Virus record (IMG/VR): IMGVR_UViG_3300031857_001044
Span: 1 to 28,347 of that record
Length of the DNA stretch: 28,347 nt
DNA from: a virus
Direction: 5' to 3' (one strand)
The translations under genes and the position numbers were made by a program. Under the pieces are notes generated by a model that made no database searches, was not told the origin of the DNA, and saw only the letters and a list, made by a program, of their open reading frames with translations. Shown here in pieces: positions 13,561 through 20,546 of this stretch; positions within the stretch are counted from its first letter, which is position 1; each line of letters begins with the position of its first letter.

Positions 13561-14876
13561 GCCTTCTCCTTGGCGGTGGACTTGGCGGCGGCCTTCTTCT
13601 TGGCGGCCTTCTCCGCCCCGACGATGACCTTGGCCGGCTGCCGTTCGGCCAGGATCTCGGTGAAGGTCCGCCCGTCGCCGTCGAGCACGGCGTTCTGGCC
13701 CGTGAAGGCCTGCCAGCGCAGGATGGCGACGTCGACATAGGCCGGGTTGAGCTCGACCGCGTAGACGCAGCGGCCGGTCATCTCGCCGGCGATGATGGTG
13801 GTGCCCGAGCCCGAGAACGGCTCGTAGACGGCCTGGCCCGGGCTGGAGTTGTTCTCGATTGGGCGCTTCATGCACTCGACGGGCTTCTGGGTGCCGTGGA
13901 TCGTCTCGGCGTCCTCGCCCTTCTGGTCGATCGTCCAGAGCGTCGTCTGCTTGCGGTCGCCGGCCCAATGGCCCTTGCCGGTCTTGCGGACGGCGTACCA
14001 GCAGGGCTCGTGCTGCCAATGGTAGTCGCCGCGGCCGATGACCAGGCGCGGCTTGGCCCAGATGATCTGGGAGCGGATGTTGAAGTCGCAGGCCATGAGG
14101 CTCTCGGCCACCGTGGTGGCGTGCAGGGCCCCGTGCCAGACATAGGCGACGTCGCCCGGGAACAGGGCCCAGGCGTCGCGCCAGTCGGCGACGTCGTCGT
14201 TCAAGACCTTGCCCGTGCGCTTGGAGTTGTTCACGCCGACCTTGTGGCGCCACTCGGGGTCGTAATTCACGCCGTAGGGCGGATCGGTGACCATGAGGTT
14301 CGGCTTGACCGGCCCGAACAGGCGCGTGACGTCCGTCTCGACGGTGGAGCTGCCGCAGATGATCCGGTGGTTGCCCATGACCCACAAGTCGCCCGGCACG
14401 GAGACAGGGTCCTCGGGCGGCGGTGGGATCTCGTCCGGGTCGGTGAGGCCATCGGTCCCGTCCGGTGCCAGGAGGCCGTCGAGCATCTTGCCGTCGAAGC
14501 CCAGGAGGTCGAGGTCGAAGCCCATCTGTCCGAGCTCGGCCACCTCGACCTTCAAGAGGTCCAGGTCCCAGCCGGCGTTCAAGGCCAGCTGGTTGTCGGC
14601 GATGACGTAGGCGCGTTTCTGCGCCTCGCTCATGTTCTTGAGCTCGATGACCGGCACCTCGGCCAGGCCGAGCTTGCGGGCCGCCATGACCCGGCCGTGG
14701 CCGGCGATGATGCCGTTCTCGCCGTCGACCAGGACCGGATTGGTCCAGCCGAACTCCCGGATTGAGGAAGCGATCTGCGCCACCTGGGCGTCGGAATGGG
14801 TGCGGGAGTTTCGGGCGTAGGGGATCAGGTCCCCGATCGGTCGGTACTGGACCGCCAGCTTGTTCGAATCGGCCAT
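13557..14876 (-). CDS. ParB-domain DNA methyltransferase (N6-adenine/N4-cytosine, beta class)
   Basis: 439 aa. Residues 10-80 are a ParB-like domain (LIPYARNSRTHSDAQV, the GENGIIAGHGRVMAARKLG core). Residues 165-395 are an amino-DNA methyltransferase with the catalytic DPPYGV at 198-203 preceding the SAM-binding FSGSGTT at 354-360, the beta-class motif order. The tail is Lys/Ala-rich. Family members methylate A-N6 or C-N4 at short sites, and phage copies often protect DNA from host restriction. No restriction enzyme is next to it, so it is an orphan. ATG 14876 has no Shine-Dalgarno and lies just after a terminator-like hairpin; an upstream in-frame ATG at 14960 is also weak. Recognition site unknown. 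Confidence 0.92.
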   Translation of the reverse strand: MADSNKLAVQYRPIGDLIPYARNSRTHSDAQVAQIASSIREFGWTNPVLVDGENGIIAGHGRVMAARKLGLAEVPVIELKNMSEAQKRAYVIADNQLALNAGWDLDLLKVEVAELGQMGFDLDLLGFDGKMLDGLLAPDGTDGLTDPDEIPPPPEDPVSVPGDLWVMGNHRIICGSSTVETDVTRLFGPVKPNLMVTDPPYGVNYDPEWRHKVGVNNSKRTGKVLNDDVADWRDAWALFPGDVAYVWHGALHATTVAESLMACDFNIRSQIIWAKPRLVIGRGDYHWQHEPCWYAVRKTGKGHWAGDRKQTTLWTIDQKGEDAETIHGTQKPVECMKRPIENNSSPGQAVYEPFSGSGTTIIAGEMTGRCVYAVELNPAYVDVAILRWQAFTGQNAVLDGDGRTFTEILAERQPAKVIVGAEKAAKKKAAAKSTAKEKA

Positions 14877-14888
14877 GTCGCGGTGCGG

Positions 14889-14923
14889 AAAAAGGTGCCC
14901 AGGGTCGCTGGCAAACCCTGGGC
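14889..14923 (-). terminator. Intrinsic terminator or attenuator before the methyltransferase
   Basis: Read on the minus strand: GCCCAGGGT, a 9-base loop, ACCCTGGGC, then ACCTTTTT. The 9-bp stem is perfect (14897-14905 with 14915-14923) and the U-run is three bases after it. It ends only 13 bases upstream of the methyltransferase ATG. It could attenuate that operon or stop leftward read-through from the replication operon across the antisense of the DUF932 genes. Confidence 0.65.
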
Positions 14924-15005
14924 GGCGGATGGAGGTGCCTGAGCACGGCACAGCCAGCATTCCTGAAAGGCTAACACCGAACGCACCCCCGGCACAAGGG
15001 CAAAA

Positions 15006-15020
15006 GGCGCATCACGCACC
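15006..15020 (-). promoter_or_regulatory. Degenerate copy of the dyad operator
   Basis: On the minus strand this reads GGTGCGTGATGCGCC, two mismatches from GGCGCGTCATGCGCC, preceded by TT and followed by TTTTGC where the other copies have their -10. The -10 and -35 are poor, so I call an operator-like site only. It lies between the methyltransferase and DUF932 genes, 34 bases from the -35 edge of the rightward promoter's -10 element. Confidence 0.45.
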
Positions 15021-15039
15021 AAAAAAAGCGTGCCAGGAG

Positions 15040-15068
15040 TTGACTTTTATCACGGGAATGACAATCAT
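15040..15068 (+). promoter_or_regulatory. Promoter of the DUF932 operon with shared TCACGGGAATGAYAATC element
   Basis: -35 TTGACT (15040-15045), 17-base spacer, -10 AATCAT (15063-15068). The stretch TCACGGGAATGACAATC (15050-15066) differs in one base from 20862-20878, before the recombination operon. It contains a short dyad, ATCA-n6-TGAC. Likely an operator or an activator site common to the two operons. The predicted leader to the DUF932 gene is about 40 bases. Confidence 0.65.
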
Positions 15069-15113
15069 GGCACCCATACCGCAGCGGAGCGGGAAACCCA
15101 AAGGAGAAACCTG

Positions 15114-16133
15114 ATGGCACACATGATTGATACCACCACCGGCCAGGCCGCGATCGCCTACGTGGGCGAAACGCCCTGGCATAAGCTCGGGCAGCGGCTG
15201 CAGCCCGGGCAGAGCATCGATGCCTGGCGCAAGGCCGCGGGCCTGGACTACGAGGTGAAGAAGGCCCCGGTGGCCTTCTGCCCGGACGAGGCCCTGGCCG
15301 AGCTCGCGCATTTCGGCGGCCGCAACGTCCTCTGGCGCTCGGACACGAAGGCGCCGCTCTCGATCGTGAGCGACGACTACAAGATCGTGCAGCCCGCCGA
15401 GGTCCTCGACTTCTTCGCCGAGCTTGCCAAGATCGGCGGCTTCGAGCTGGAGACCGCCGGCGCGCTTTCCGGCGGCACGCGGATCTGGGCCCTGGCCAAG
15501 GTCGGCGAGGGCGCCCCGGTGATCGGCCAGGACAAGGTCCGGCCCTACGTCCTGCTCGCCACCTCCTACGACGGCACGATGGCCACCACGGGCAAGTTCA
15601 CGGCCATCCGGGTGGTCTGCCACAACACGCTGACGATGAGCGTGGGCTTCCAGGACGCCGGCAAGATTGAGGGCGACAAGGTCGGCGCGGTTTCCAGCAT
15701 CGTGAAGGTGCGCCACACCGACACCTTCGACCCCGACCGGGTCCGGCTGCAGCTCGGCATCGTTCGCGACACCTTCGAGCGGTGGCTGGTGGAGACCCGC
15801 ATCCTGGCCGAAACCGGGCTCACCGAGGCCGATGCCGACGGGTTCTTGAAGAAGCTCCTGCCCGAGCCCTACGCGCCCCAGGGCCAGCCCAAGCGTAAGG
15901 TCGAGGACACCCGCGGCTACGCCCGGATCATGGAGCTCTTCCAGGGCAAGGCGATCGGGTCGGATCTGACCGGCGGGCAGACCGCCTGGGCGATGCTCAA
16001 CGCGGTCACCGAGTATGTCGACCACGAGCGCGGGTGGGCGGACGACACCCGCATGACCTCCGCCTGGTTCGGCCCGGGCGAGCAGCTCAAGAACAAGGCC
16101 GCAGCCCTGCTGCACGAGATGGTCGCGGCCTGA
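15114..16133 (+). CDS. DUF932 / TIGR03299 phage-plasmid protein
   Basis: 339 aa from ATG 15114, preceded by AAAGGAG. Clear DUF932 landmarks: ETPWHKLGQRL near the N-terminus, LWRSDTKAPLSIVSDDYKIVQP, LATSYDGTMATTGKFTAIRVVCHNTL, KVRHTDTF, and a C-terminal AMLNAVTEYVDHERG, WFGPGEQLKNKAAALL. The family is widespread on phages and plasmids, is usually strongly expressed early, and has no settled biochemical role; a DNA-maintenance or recombination-related job is often suggested. First gene of a rightward four-gene operon under the promoter at 15040-15068. Confidence 0.92.
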   Translation: MAHMIDTTTGQAAIAYVGETPWHKLGQRLQPGQSIDAWRKAAGLDYEVKKAPVAFCPDEALAELAHFGGRNVLWRSDTKAPLSIVSDDYKIVQPAEVLDFFAELAKIGGFELETAGALSGGTRIWALAKVGEGAPVIGQDKVRPYVLLATSYDGTMATTGKFTAIRVVCHNTLTMSVGFQDAGKIEGDKVGAVSSIVKVRHTDTFDPDRVRLQLGIVRDTFERWLVETRILAETGLTEADADGFLKKLLPEPYAPQGQPKRKVEDTRGYARIMELFQGKAIGSDLTGGQTAWAMLNAVTEYVDHERGWADDTRMTSAWFGPGEQLKNKAAALLHEMVAA

Positions 16134-16141
16134 ACCACCCC

Positions 16142-16161
16142 GGCCCGCCACCCGGCGGGCC
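16142..16161 (+). other. RNA hairpin between DUF932 and the next gene
   Basis: GGCCCGCC-ACCC-GGCGGGCC: a perfect 8-bp GC-only stem with a four-base loop. It has no T-run, so it is not a standard terminator. It lies 9 bases after the DUF932 stop and 10 before the AGGAG of the next gene. It could stabilise the DUF932 message end, be an RNase processing site, or tune downstream translation. Confidence 0.6.
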
Positions 16162-16180
16162 CAATAACCAAGGAGAAATG

Positions 16181-16540
16181 ATGAACCTGAAAATACGCAC
16201 CATCGAATCGGCCCTGGAAGTCTTGCGCAACCTCGGCTGCGCTTACGCGGTGAAGACCGCCGACAAGCAGATCTACGAGCACGGCACGCTGTTCGTTGAG
16301 CAACCCGCCCGGCAGAAACGCGGCACCAAGTACGGCTACGGCGCCATCAAGCGCTACTACCTGCCCTTCATCGAGAACATGGCGCCCGGCGATTACGTCG
16401 AGGTCCCGACCGGCAGCTTCGACATCATCGACCTCCAGGCCGGGCTCTCCGCCTGCTGCGTCAAGATTTGGGGCACCGGCAGCACCACCACCTCGATCAA
16501 CCGCGAGAAGCAGGCGGTCGAAGTCCTGCGGGTGCGCTGA
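16181..16540 (+). CDS. Hypothetical protein
   Basis: 119 aa, not assigned to a named family. Two adjacent ATGs are possible; 16181 has the better spacing (5 bases) from AGGAG. It starts with NLKIRTIESALEVLRNLGCAYAV, and later has YGYGAIKRYYLPFIENMAPGDYVEVPTGS-like strands and INREKQAVEVLRVR at the end, all suggesting a small alpha/beta domain that may bind nucleic acid (basic Tyr/Lys-rich face). Second gene of the DUF932 operon, which argues for a supporting role to that protein. Confidence 0.75.
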   Translation: MNLKIRTIESALEVLRNLGCAYAVKTADKQIYEHGTLFVEQPARQKRGTKYGYGAIKRYYLPFIENMAPGDYVEVPTGSFDIIDLQAGLSACCVKIWGTGSTTTSINREKQAVEVLRVR

Positions 16541-16542
16541 TC

Positions 16543-16953
16543 ATGTGGATCTGCATGAACGACGCCTTCCTCTCGATCGTCGCGCACCCGCGGCGCCACG
16601 ACCTGCTCCTGGTCCGCGCCCGGGTGAAGGGCCACATCGAGCGGGTGTTCCCCAAGGCCCGCGTCTACCGCACCCCGGACCGCGACTACCTTTTCCGGGC
16701 CTGCGTGCCGCGGCCCGAGGTCGGCAAGGCGGTGGCCAAGAGCCTGCGCGAGATCGAGTACGGGAACTTCAAGGACTCGGTCGCCGACGACCATCTGCAC
16801 ACGGCCTACGCCCAGGTCTGGGGGACGATGCTGCGCCTGCAGAACCGCTACGAGCCGGCCTACCGCAACCCCTACCAGGGGAGCCTTGCGCTCGGGCTCG
16901 ACGCGGACGATGGTCGGATCCGGTTCGACTACCCCTACCGGAGCCCGCGATGA
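16543..16953 (+). CDS. Conserved phage hypothetical (MWICMNDAFLSIV family)
   Basis: 136 aa, ATG 16543 two bases after the previous stop. The N-terminus MWICMNDAFLSIVA, the RDYLFRACVPRPEV middle, and YGNFKDSVADDHLHTAYAQVW, MLRLQ near the C-terminus form a pattern I recognise from many phage early regions, always small and without a defined activity. It has no membrane or metal motif. The last residues overlap the next start. Likely a DNA-metabolism accessory given its constant pairing with DUF932-type and recombination genes. Confidence 0.82.
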   Translation: MWICMNDAFLSIVAHPRRHDLLLVRARVKGHIERVFPKARVYRTPDRDYLFRACVPRPEVGKAVAKSLREIEYGNFKDSVADDHLHTAYAQVWGTMLRLQNRYEPAYRNPYQGSLALGLDADDGRIRFDYPYRSPR

Positions 16954-17138
16954 ACGACCAGGCCGAGGCGCAGCGGCGCCAGATCGATCTCTCGGGGCCC
17001 TCGGGCAACGCCTTCGCCCTGATCGCGATCGCCCGGCGGCACTCGGTCGACCGGGGCGACCCGGCCGAGCGGACCGCGGCCATCGAGCGCGAGCTGCGGG
17101 CTAAGGACTACCAGCACCTGCTCGTCAACCGGCCTTAA
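16950..17138 (+). CDS. Small hypothetical protein
   Basis: 62 aa, ATGA-coupled to the preceding gene. QRRQIDLSGPSGNAFALIAIAR then helical, charged residues to AKDYQHLLVNRP. The IDLSGPxGNAFALI start occurs in small phage proteins that lie just after DUF932-type genes; role unknown. Its TAA shares the TTAA tetranucleotide with the stop of the convergent gene at 17135. Confidence 0.75.
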   Translation: MNDQAEAQRRQIDLSGPSGNAFALIAIARRHSVDRGDPAERTAAIERELRAKDYQHLLVNRP

Positions 17139-17557
17139 CCGCGAAAGAACGCCCGCAAATCGTCGAGCCCGGCGCGCAAGAGCAGGACGCCGCGCCTGGG
17201 CGAGACGCCCAACCGCTGGGCCGCCAGGTTGGCGAAATCGCCCCAACAGGCCACGGCCCAGACGACCTTCCCCTCCCGTTCCCGCATCGAGCGCATGGCC
17301 GCGTTGTAGTCGGTGAGCGCCTCGCCGTCGCGGACCATGTCGCCGGGCCACCGGCCGCTGCCGTTGGTGATCTCCATGCCGTTGGCTGAGACGGGCGAGC
17401 GGATCGCCCGCCGGTAGAGCTGGCCCAGGCGCTCGCCGGCCTCGTGCTGCTCGGCCTCGATGACCCCGCGGTGCAGGTACCAGGCCAGGGGATCGGCGGT
17501 GACGTTGACCAGCACGTCCCGGCGCCGGCCGCGGCGCCGTTCGAAGACTGGCTTCAC
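17135..17557 (-). CDS. DUF6456-like putative regulator
   Basis: 140 aa from GTG 17557, GTGA-coupled to the helicase stop. A basic head (FERRRGRRRD) is followed by DPLAWYLHRGVIEAEQHEAGERLGQLY-type sequence (residues 22-48), and the C-terminus has WGDFANLAAQRLGVSPRR then VLLLRAGLDDL, an HTH-like end. This two-part pattern resembles DUF6456 proteins, common as late regulators in alphaproteobacterial prophages. As the last gene of the leftward replication operon it would fit a Q-like or late-switch role. The family likeness is by eye and moderate; the regulatory role is inferred. Confidence 0.6.
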   Translation of the reverse strand: MKPVFERRRGRRRDVLVNVTADPLAWYLHRGVIEAEQHEAGERLGQLYRRAIRSPVSANGMEITNGSGRWPGDMVRDGEALTDYNAAMRSMREREGKVVWAVACWGDFANLAAQRLGVSPRRGVLLLRAGLDDLRAFFRG

Positions 17558-19029
17558 CAAGGCGTCTCGATGATCTCGAAACGGCGGCGCTCGAAGTGGA
17601 AGTTGGCCTTGACCTCGCCCGGGGTGCCGATCTCGTCGTGGTACCGGCTCTTGGCCACCCGAATGATCGACTGGTCGTTCTGGCGGTGCACCACGATCCC
17701 GACGTCGGCCTTGTTGTACCAATGGCTCGAATCCGAGATGTCGTAGAGCGTCGGGATCTTGTAGCCGCCGTCGACGTCCTTTTGCTGCTTGGACGGGTGG
17801 GCCACGATGATCAGGTGGACGTTGAACTTGCGGGCGAAGCGGCGGAAGGACTTGATCGCCCGGCCCGTGTACTCGGTCAGCGACTCGTCGCGGTTGCGCA
17901 GGTGGTCCATCTCGTTCCATGGGTCGATGACCAGGATCTTGGCCCCGCGCTGGCAGACCGCGGCCTCCATCCGGTCCAGGAGCCAGTCGACGGTGACGTC
18001 CTCGTCGTCCGAGCCCACGATGAATGTGAAGCGCTCGTCGATCCAGGCGTCAGCCTGGGCGAGCTCGTCGGGCGTCGCGTGCTGGACCGGCCGACCGATC
18101 TTCCAGGTGCGCAGGTTGCGGCGGTGGTCGCGCTGCGGGAGCTGCTCGAAGGAGGCGAAGGCGGCCGCGAGACCGTTGGCCTCGACCAGACGGCAGACCA
18201 GATCGTTGACCCACGTGCTCTTGCCCATCGATGGGATGCCGGTCACGACCGTGAAGTCGCCCAGGCGCACCCGGTAGTGGTTGCGCAGGAGCGGGAAGCC
18301 GCAGTCGTAGCCCACAGCGGGCGGCACGGGCGGCAGCTCGCTCATCTTGAACACGCCCTCGACCCGGAGCCATTGCGCCCGTTGTAGGGTCTCCACGACG
18401 CCCTTGTGGCCGTATTCGAGCAGGACCTCGTTCAGATCCTTGAGCCGGCGCGAGCGGTCCCGGGCCATGGGGTAGGTGACCCACTTGCAGCGGAACTTGC
18501 CGAGCCGGATCGAGAGGTCGTGCAGAAGCGCCGTGCCAGGTTCGTCGCCGTCGACGGCCAGGATGATCTCCGGCGCCCGGTCGACCGAGAGCAGGGGCTT
18601 GGCGGCGTCGATGAAGCTGTACTTGGCCGACGGGCCCTCGCCGATCGCCTCCTTGGGCGCGCCGTCGGGCACCGAAACCGAGCGGATGTAGCCGCATTGG
18701 ATGGCGGCGAAGGCGTCGAACTCGCCCTCGGTGATCACGAGCGGCTGGCCGAGCAGCGTCTCGTCGCGCAGGATGTCCTCGTTCCACAATGCCTTCTGCC
18801 CGCCCTTGTCCTGCCAGATCTTGCCCTTGTCGCCCATGGCGACGCCAGTCCTGAACTTGCGATTGACGATCTCCCCGCCTCGAAAGAACGGGAAGACCAA
18901 GGCCGCGTCACCAGACCCTTTGGCGGGCTCGGACCACAGGCCGAGCTTGACTGCCAGCTCCGGGTCCAGGCCGCGGGCCTCGATCTGCTTCTCGTGCTTT
19001 GGTGAAAGGGTTCGGGCGATCGCTATCAT
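17554..19029 (-). CDS. T7 gp4-like TOPRIM primase-helicase without its zinc finger
   Basis: 491 aa from ATG 19029, with GGAGG eight bases upstream. TOPRIM: EGEFD at 101-105, AVDGDEPG around 158-165, KDLN at 197-200. RecA-type helicase: Walker A GIPSMGKST (264-272), FASFEQ (291-296), Walker B VIDPW (367-371), VAHPS (409-413), and NKADVGIVVHR (439-449). T7-like replicative primase-helicases join these domains to an N-terminal zinc finger; here that finger is encoded upstream in another frame (18908-19219). The gene overlaps it by 122 bases. The protein as read corresponds to the short, helicase-only form (like T7 gp4B). It should unwind DNA at the replication fork. Confidence 0.93.
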   Translation of the reverse strand: MIAIARTLSPKHEKQIEARGLDPELAVKLGLWSEPAKGSGDAALVFPFFRGGEIVNRKFRTGVAMGDKGKIWQDKGGQKALWNEDILRDETLLGQPLVITEGEFDAFAAIQCGYIRSVSVPDGAPKEAIGEGPSAKYSFIDAAKPLLSVDRAPEIILAVDGDEPGTALLHDLSIRLGKFRCKWVTYPMARDRSRRLKDLNEVLLEYGHKGVVETLQRAQWLRVEGVFKMSELPPVPPAVGYDCGFPLLRNHYRVRLGDFTVVTGIPSMGKSTWVNDLVCRLVEANGLAAAFASFEQLPQRDHRRNLRTWKIGRPVQHATPDELAQADAWIDERFTFIVGSDDEDVTVDWLLDRMEAAVCQRGAKILVIDPWNEMDHLRNRDESLTEYTGRAIKSFRRFARKFNVHLIIVAHPSKQQKDVDGGYKIPTLYDISDSSHWYNKADVGIVVHRQNDQSIIRVAKSRYHDEIGTPGEVKANFHFERRRFEIIETPW

Positions 19030-19219
19030 CGAAAAATCCTCCGTGCCACGAACAATGGTGGCAAAAATAAAGAATGGAATCGGACGATACCTTGACCGAC
19101 AGGCATCGCGAGTTCTTCTTGCGTCTTGTGGGCGAGCACTTGGGGCAGATGGTCGTGAACTCCCCATCCCGGGAGCCTATGTCGAGACCCTCGGCCCGGG
19201 CCTTGTCGTAGCGGTTCAT
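18908..19219 (-). CDS. Primase zinc-finger gene, overlapping the helicase in another frame
   Basis: 103 aa as read, ATG 19219. Residues 10-61 are the zinc-binding domain of T7 gp4-like primases: CPKC, PTRRKKNSRCLSV, YFCHHCSWHGGFF. After FFDD (near residue 65) the sequence becomes Arg/Pro/Gly-rich with no family likeness, and this part overlaps the helicase gene in the helicase's +1 frame. Removing one T from the TTTTT at the junction would join CHHCSWHGG directly to FSMIAIARTLSP of the helicase. So either a +1 frameshift makes a full-length primase-helicase, or the two parts are separate proteins, or the sequence has a homopolymer error. Starts four bases after the DUF1376 gene. Confidence 0.8.
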   Translation of the reverse strand: MNRYDKARAEGLDIGSRDGEFTTICPKCSPTRRKKNSRCLSVKVSSDSILYFCHHCSWHGGFFDDSDRPNPFTKAREADRGPRPGPGAGSQARPVVRARQRVW

Positions 19220-19222
19220 GGC

Positions 19223-20020
19223 CTAGCCCCCGTTGGCGGCCATCGGCACGTAGCCGGGTGCTGCCTGGGCCGCACCGGTGGGCTGGTCGTCCCAGCGGCC
19301 CTGGTTCAGCCAGGTGGTCGGGTGGGCGATGTACCGAGGGTCCTTGCCCTTGCAGGCCTTGGCATAGCGATCGACCGCGGCCAGGAGGGCCGGTTGCTCG
19401 ACGAGCTTCTTGGCCACCTGCCAGGCGCGGTAGGCGGCCTTCTTGCCCTCCTTCCTGGGGTAGACCGCCCAGAACGACTCGAACGGCTCTGGGTAGACGA
19501 TGCCCTTGATCCCCACATCCACCGGCCCGTCGAGGGCCGGCTCGACCCCGGGCAAGAGCCCCATCGGAGGAGTCTGTGATTCTTCACTCTCTGAGGGTGA
19601 AGGTGAAGGTGAAGGTGACGGGCATTCCTCAAGCACTGCTTGGGGAGTGCTTGAAGCAATGCTACTAGCATGCTTCGAGCGGTGCTTTTCCCACCTCTTT
19701 TCGGCGGCGACCCTGGCCCTTTCCTCGTGCCGAGCCGCATTCTGCGCGGCTTCGGCGAGCTCCTGGTCGATGCGCTTGTGCCGCCAGACCCCATCCTTGA
19801 CGACGAAAAGGGGCTCAATTATTGCGCGGTTCAATCGCCAAGAACGCAGCGAAAGTTTGGTGATCTTCGCGAGAGTTTTATCGTCGTTCGGCAGCGGGCC
19901 GTTGCGCCAGTAGTCCATGATCAGCAGGAGGTAGGCCCCATGCTGCTCGGTCGAGAGGCGCGTTGTGTCCGCCAGGTAGTCCGCCACGTAGAGCGGCATC
20001 CAGATCTTCGTTCTGCTCAT
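19223..20020 (-). CDS. DUF1376 replication-initiation-type protein
   Basis: 265 aa from ATG 20020; an in-frame ATG at 20125 would add a poorly conserved Pro/Arg-rich 35 residues. Residues 4-60 are DUF1376 (WMPLYVADYLADTTRLSTEQ, YLLLIMDYWRNG), and the C-terminal 80 are the FWAVYPRKEGKKAAYRAWQV and YIAHPTTWLNQGRWDD modules found in phage replication proteins. Between is a disordered SPSPSPSPSE linker encoded by a tandem GGTGAA repeat. It is first in the leftward operon before the primase zinc finger and helicase, so a helicase-loading or initiation role is the likely one. Confidence 0.88.
   Translation of the reverse strand: MSRTKIWMPLYVADYLADTTRLSTEQHGAYLLLIMDYWRNGPLPNDDKTLAKITKLSLRSWRLNRAIIEPLFVVKDGVWRHKRIDQELAEAAQNAARHEERARVAAEKRWEKHRSKHASSIASSTPQAVLEECPSPSPSPSPSESEESQTPPMGLLPGVEPALDGPVDVGIKGIVYPEPFESFWAVYPRKEGKKAAYRAWQVAKKLVEQPALLAAVDRYAKACKGKDPRYIAHPTTWLNQGRWDDQPTGAAQAAPGYVPMAANGG
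19596..19619 (-). repeat. Tandem hexamer encoding the Ser-Pro linker
   Basis: Four units of GGTGAA (the last GGTGAC) read on the plus strand; on the coding strand they give the repeated Ser-Pro of the DUF1376 protein linker. Such a hexamer can change copy number by slippage without a frame change. Confidence 0.7.
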
Positions 20021-20116
20021 GGCCGTCCCCTGGCGGGCGGCAGGCCCAGCCGGGCTTGGGGCCCGGTCCTTCGTTTTTTGCTCATACGGTCTCCATCCGT
20101 GGAAAACGGAACGGCA

Positions 20117-20144
20117 GACTATCATCGTGATGACACTTCTTCAA
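20117..20144 (-). promoter_or_regulatory. Putative leftward promoter of the replication operon
   Basis: On the minus strand: TTGAAG (20144-20139) and, downstream, TCATCACGATGATAGTCT. TCACGATGATAGTC is TCACGGGAATGATAATC with GGA deleted and one substitution, and TCATC-AC-GATGA is a perfect dyad. The -10 (TAGTCT at 17 bases, or GATAGT at 15) is weak. The shared element suggests co-control with the DUF932 and recombination promoters. Confidence 0.45.
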
Positions 20145-20177
20145 CCGCTGCCACCGTCATGAGAGTAGGTGGAGGGC

Positions 20178-20546
20178 TCAGGCGACCTCGACGATCTCGA
20201 TCCCGTGCAAAGCGGCGAGCAGCTTTGCCTTTAAGCGGTAGACAGGCGTGCGCGTTGGGGCAGACTTGACGTCCTCGACCACCACCCGGCCGGTCCGCAC
20301 CTCTCGGTAGCGGAAATCTGCCACGTACGTGCAGATGAGCTGGCCTTCCACCTTAAGGGGGAATCTCGGTTGGCACTCCAAACCCTCGATCTCGCCCGCG
20401 GCCTGGGCGAGCTTGAGCCAAGCGTAGCGTTGAGCCTCTGCCTTCGATGCGAAGCGCATGCCATCCACCACGGTCGGCTGGTTGCCGAACTTGGTCGTCG
20501 GACGGGCAAGGCGTCTGTTCACGGCAAACGAACGATGCAAAGTCAT
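20178..20546 (-). CDS. DUF1064 nuclease-like protein
   Basis: 122 aa from ATG 20546. DUF1064 pattern: KFGNQPTVVDGMRFASKAEA then YVADFRY, VVVEDVKSAPTRTPVYRLKAKLL, with the D ... E-x-K nuclease-type residues (ADF and VEDVK). Family members are small restriction-endonuclease-fold proteins found in phages, proposed to act in recombination or Holliday-junction processing. It faces away from the repressor gene; their start codons share CATG. The leftward promoter must lie inside the repressor gene. Confidence 0.85.
   Translation of the reverse strand: MTLHRSFAVNRRLARPTTKFGNQPTVVDGMRFASKAEAQRYAWLKLAQAAGEIEGLECQPRFPLKVEGQLICTYVADFRYREVRTGRVVVEDVKSAPTRTPVYRLKAKLLAALHGIEIVEVA

Noticed and set aside
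15012-16151. Leftward 379-codon frame opposite DUF932
   Set aside because: Antisense shadow of a recognised gene with no ribosome site and biased composition.
19596-19619. Tandem GGTGAA repeat considered as iterons of a replication origin
   Set aside because: Only four units, lying in frame as Ser-Pro codons of a linker; no AT-rich unwinding region beside it.
20052-20075. CCGGGC-n5-GCCCGG hairpin followed by a T-run on the plus strand
   Set aside because: The T-run is seven bases away from the stem and no rightward gene ends here.
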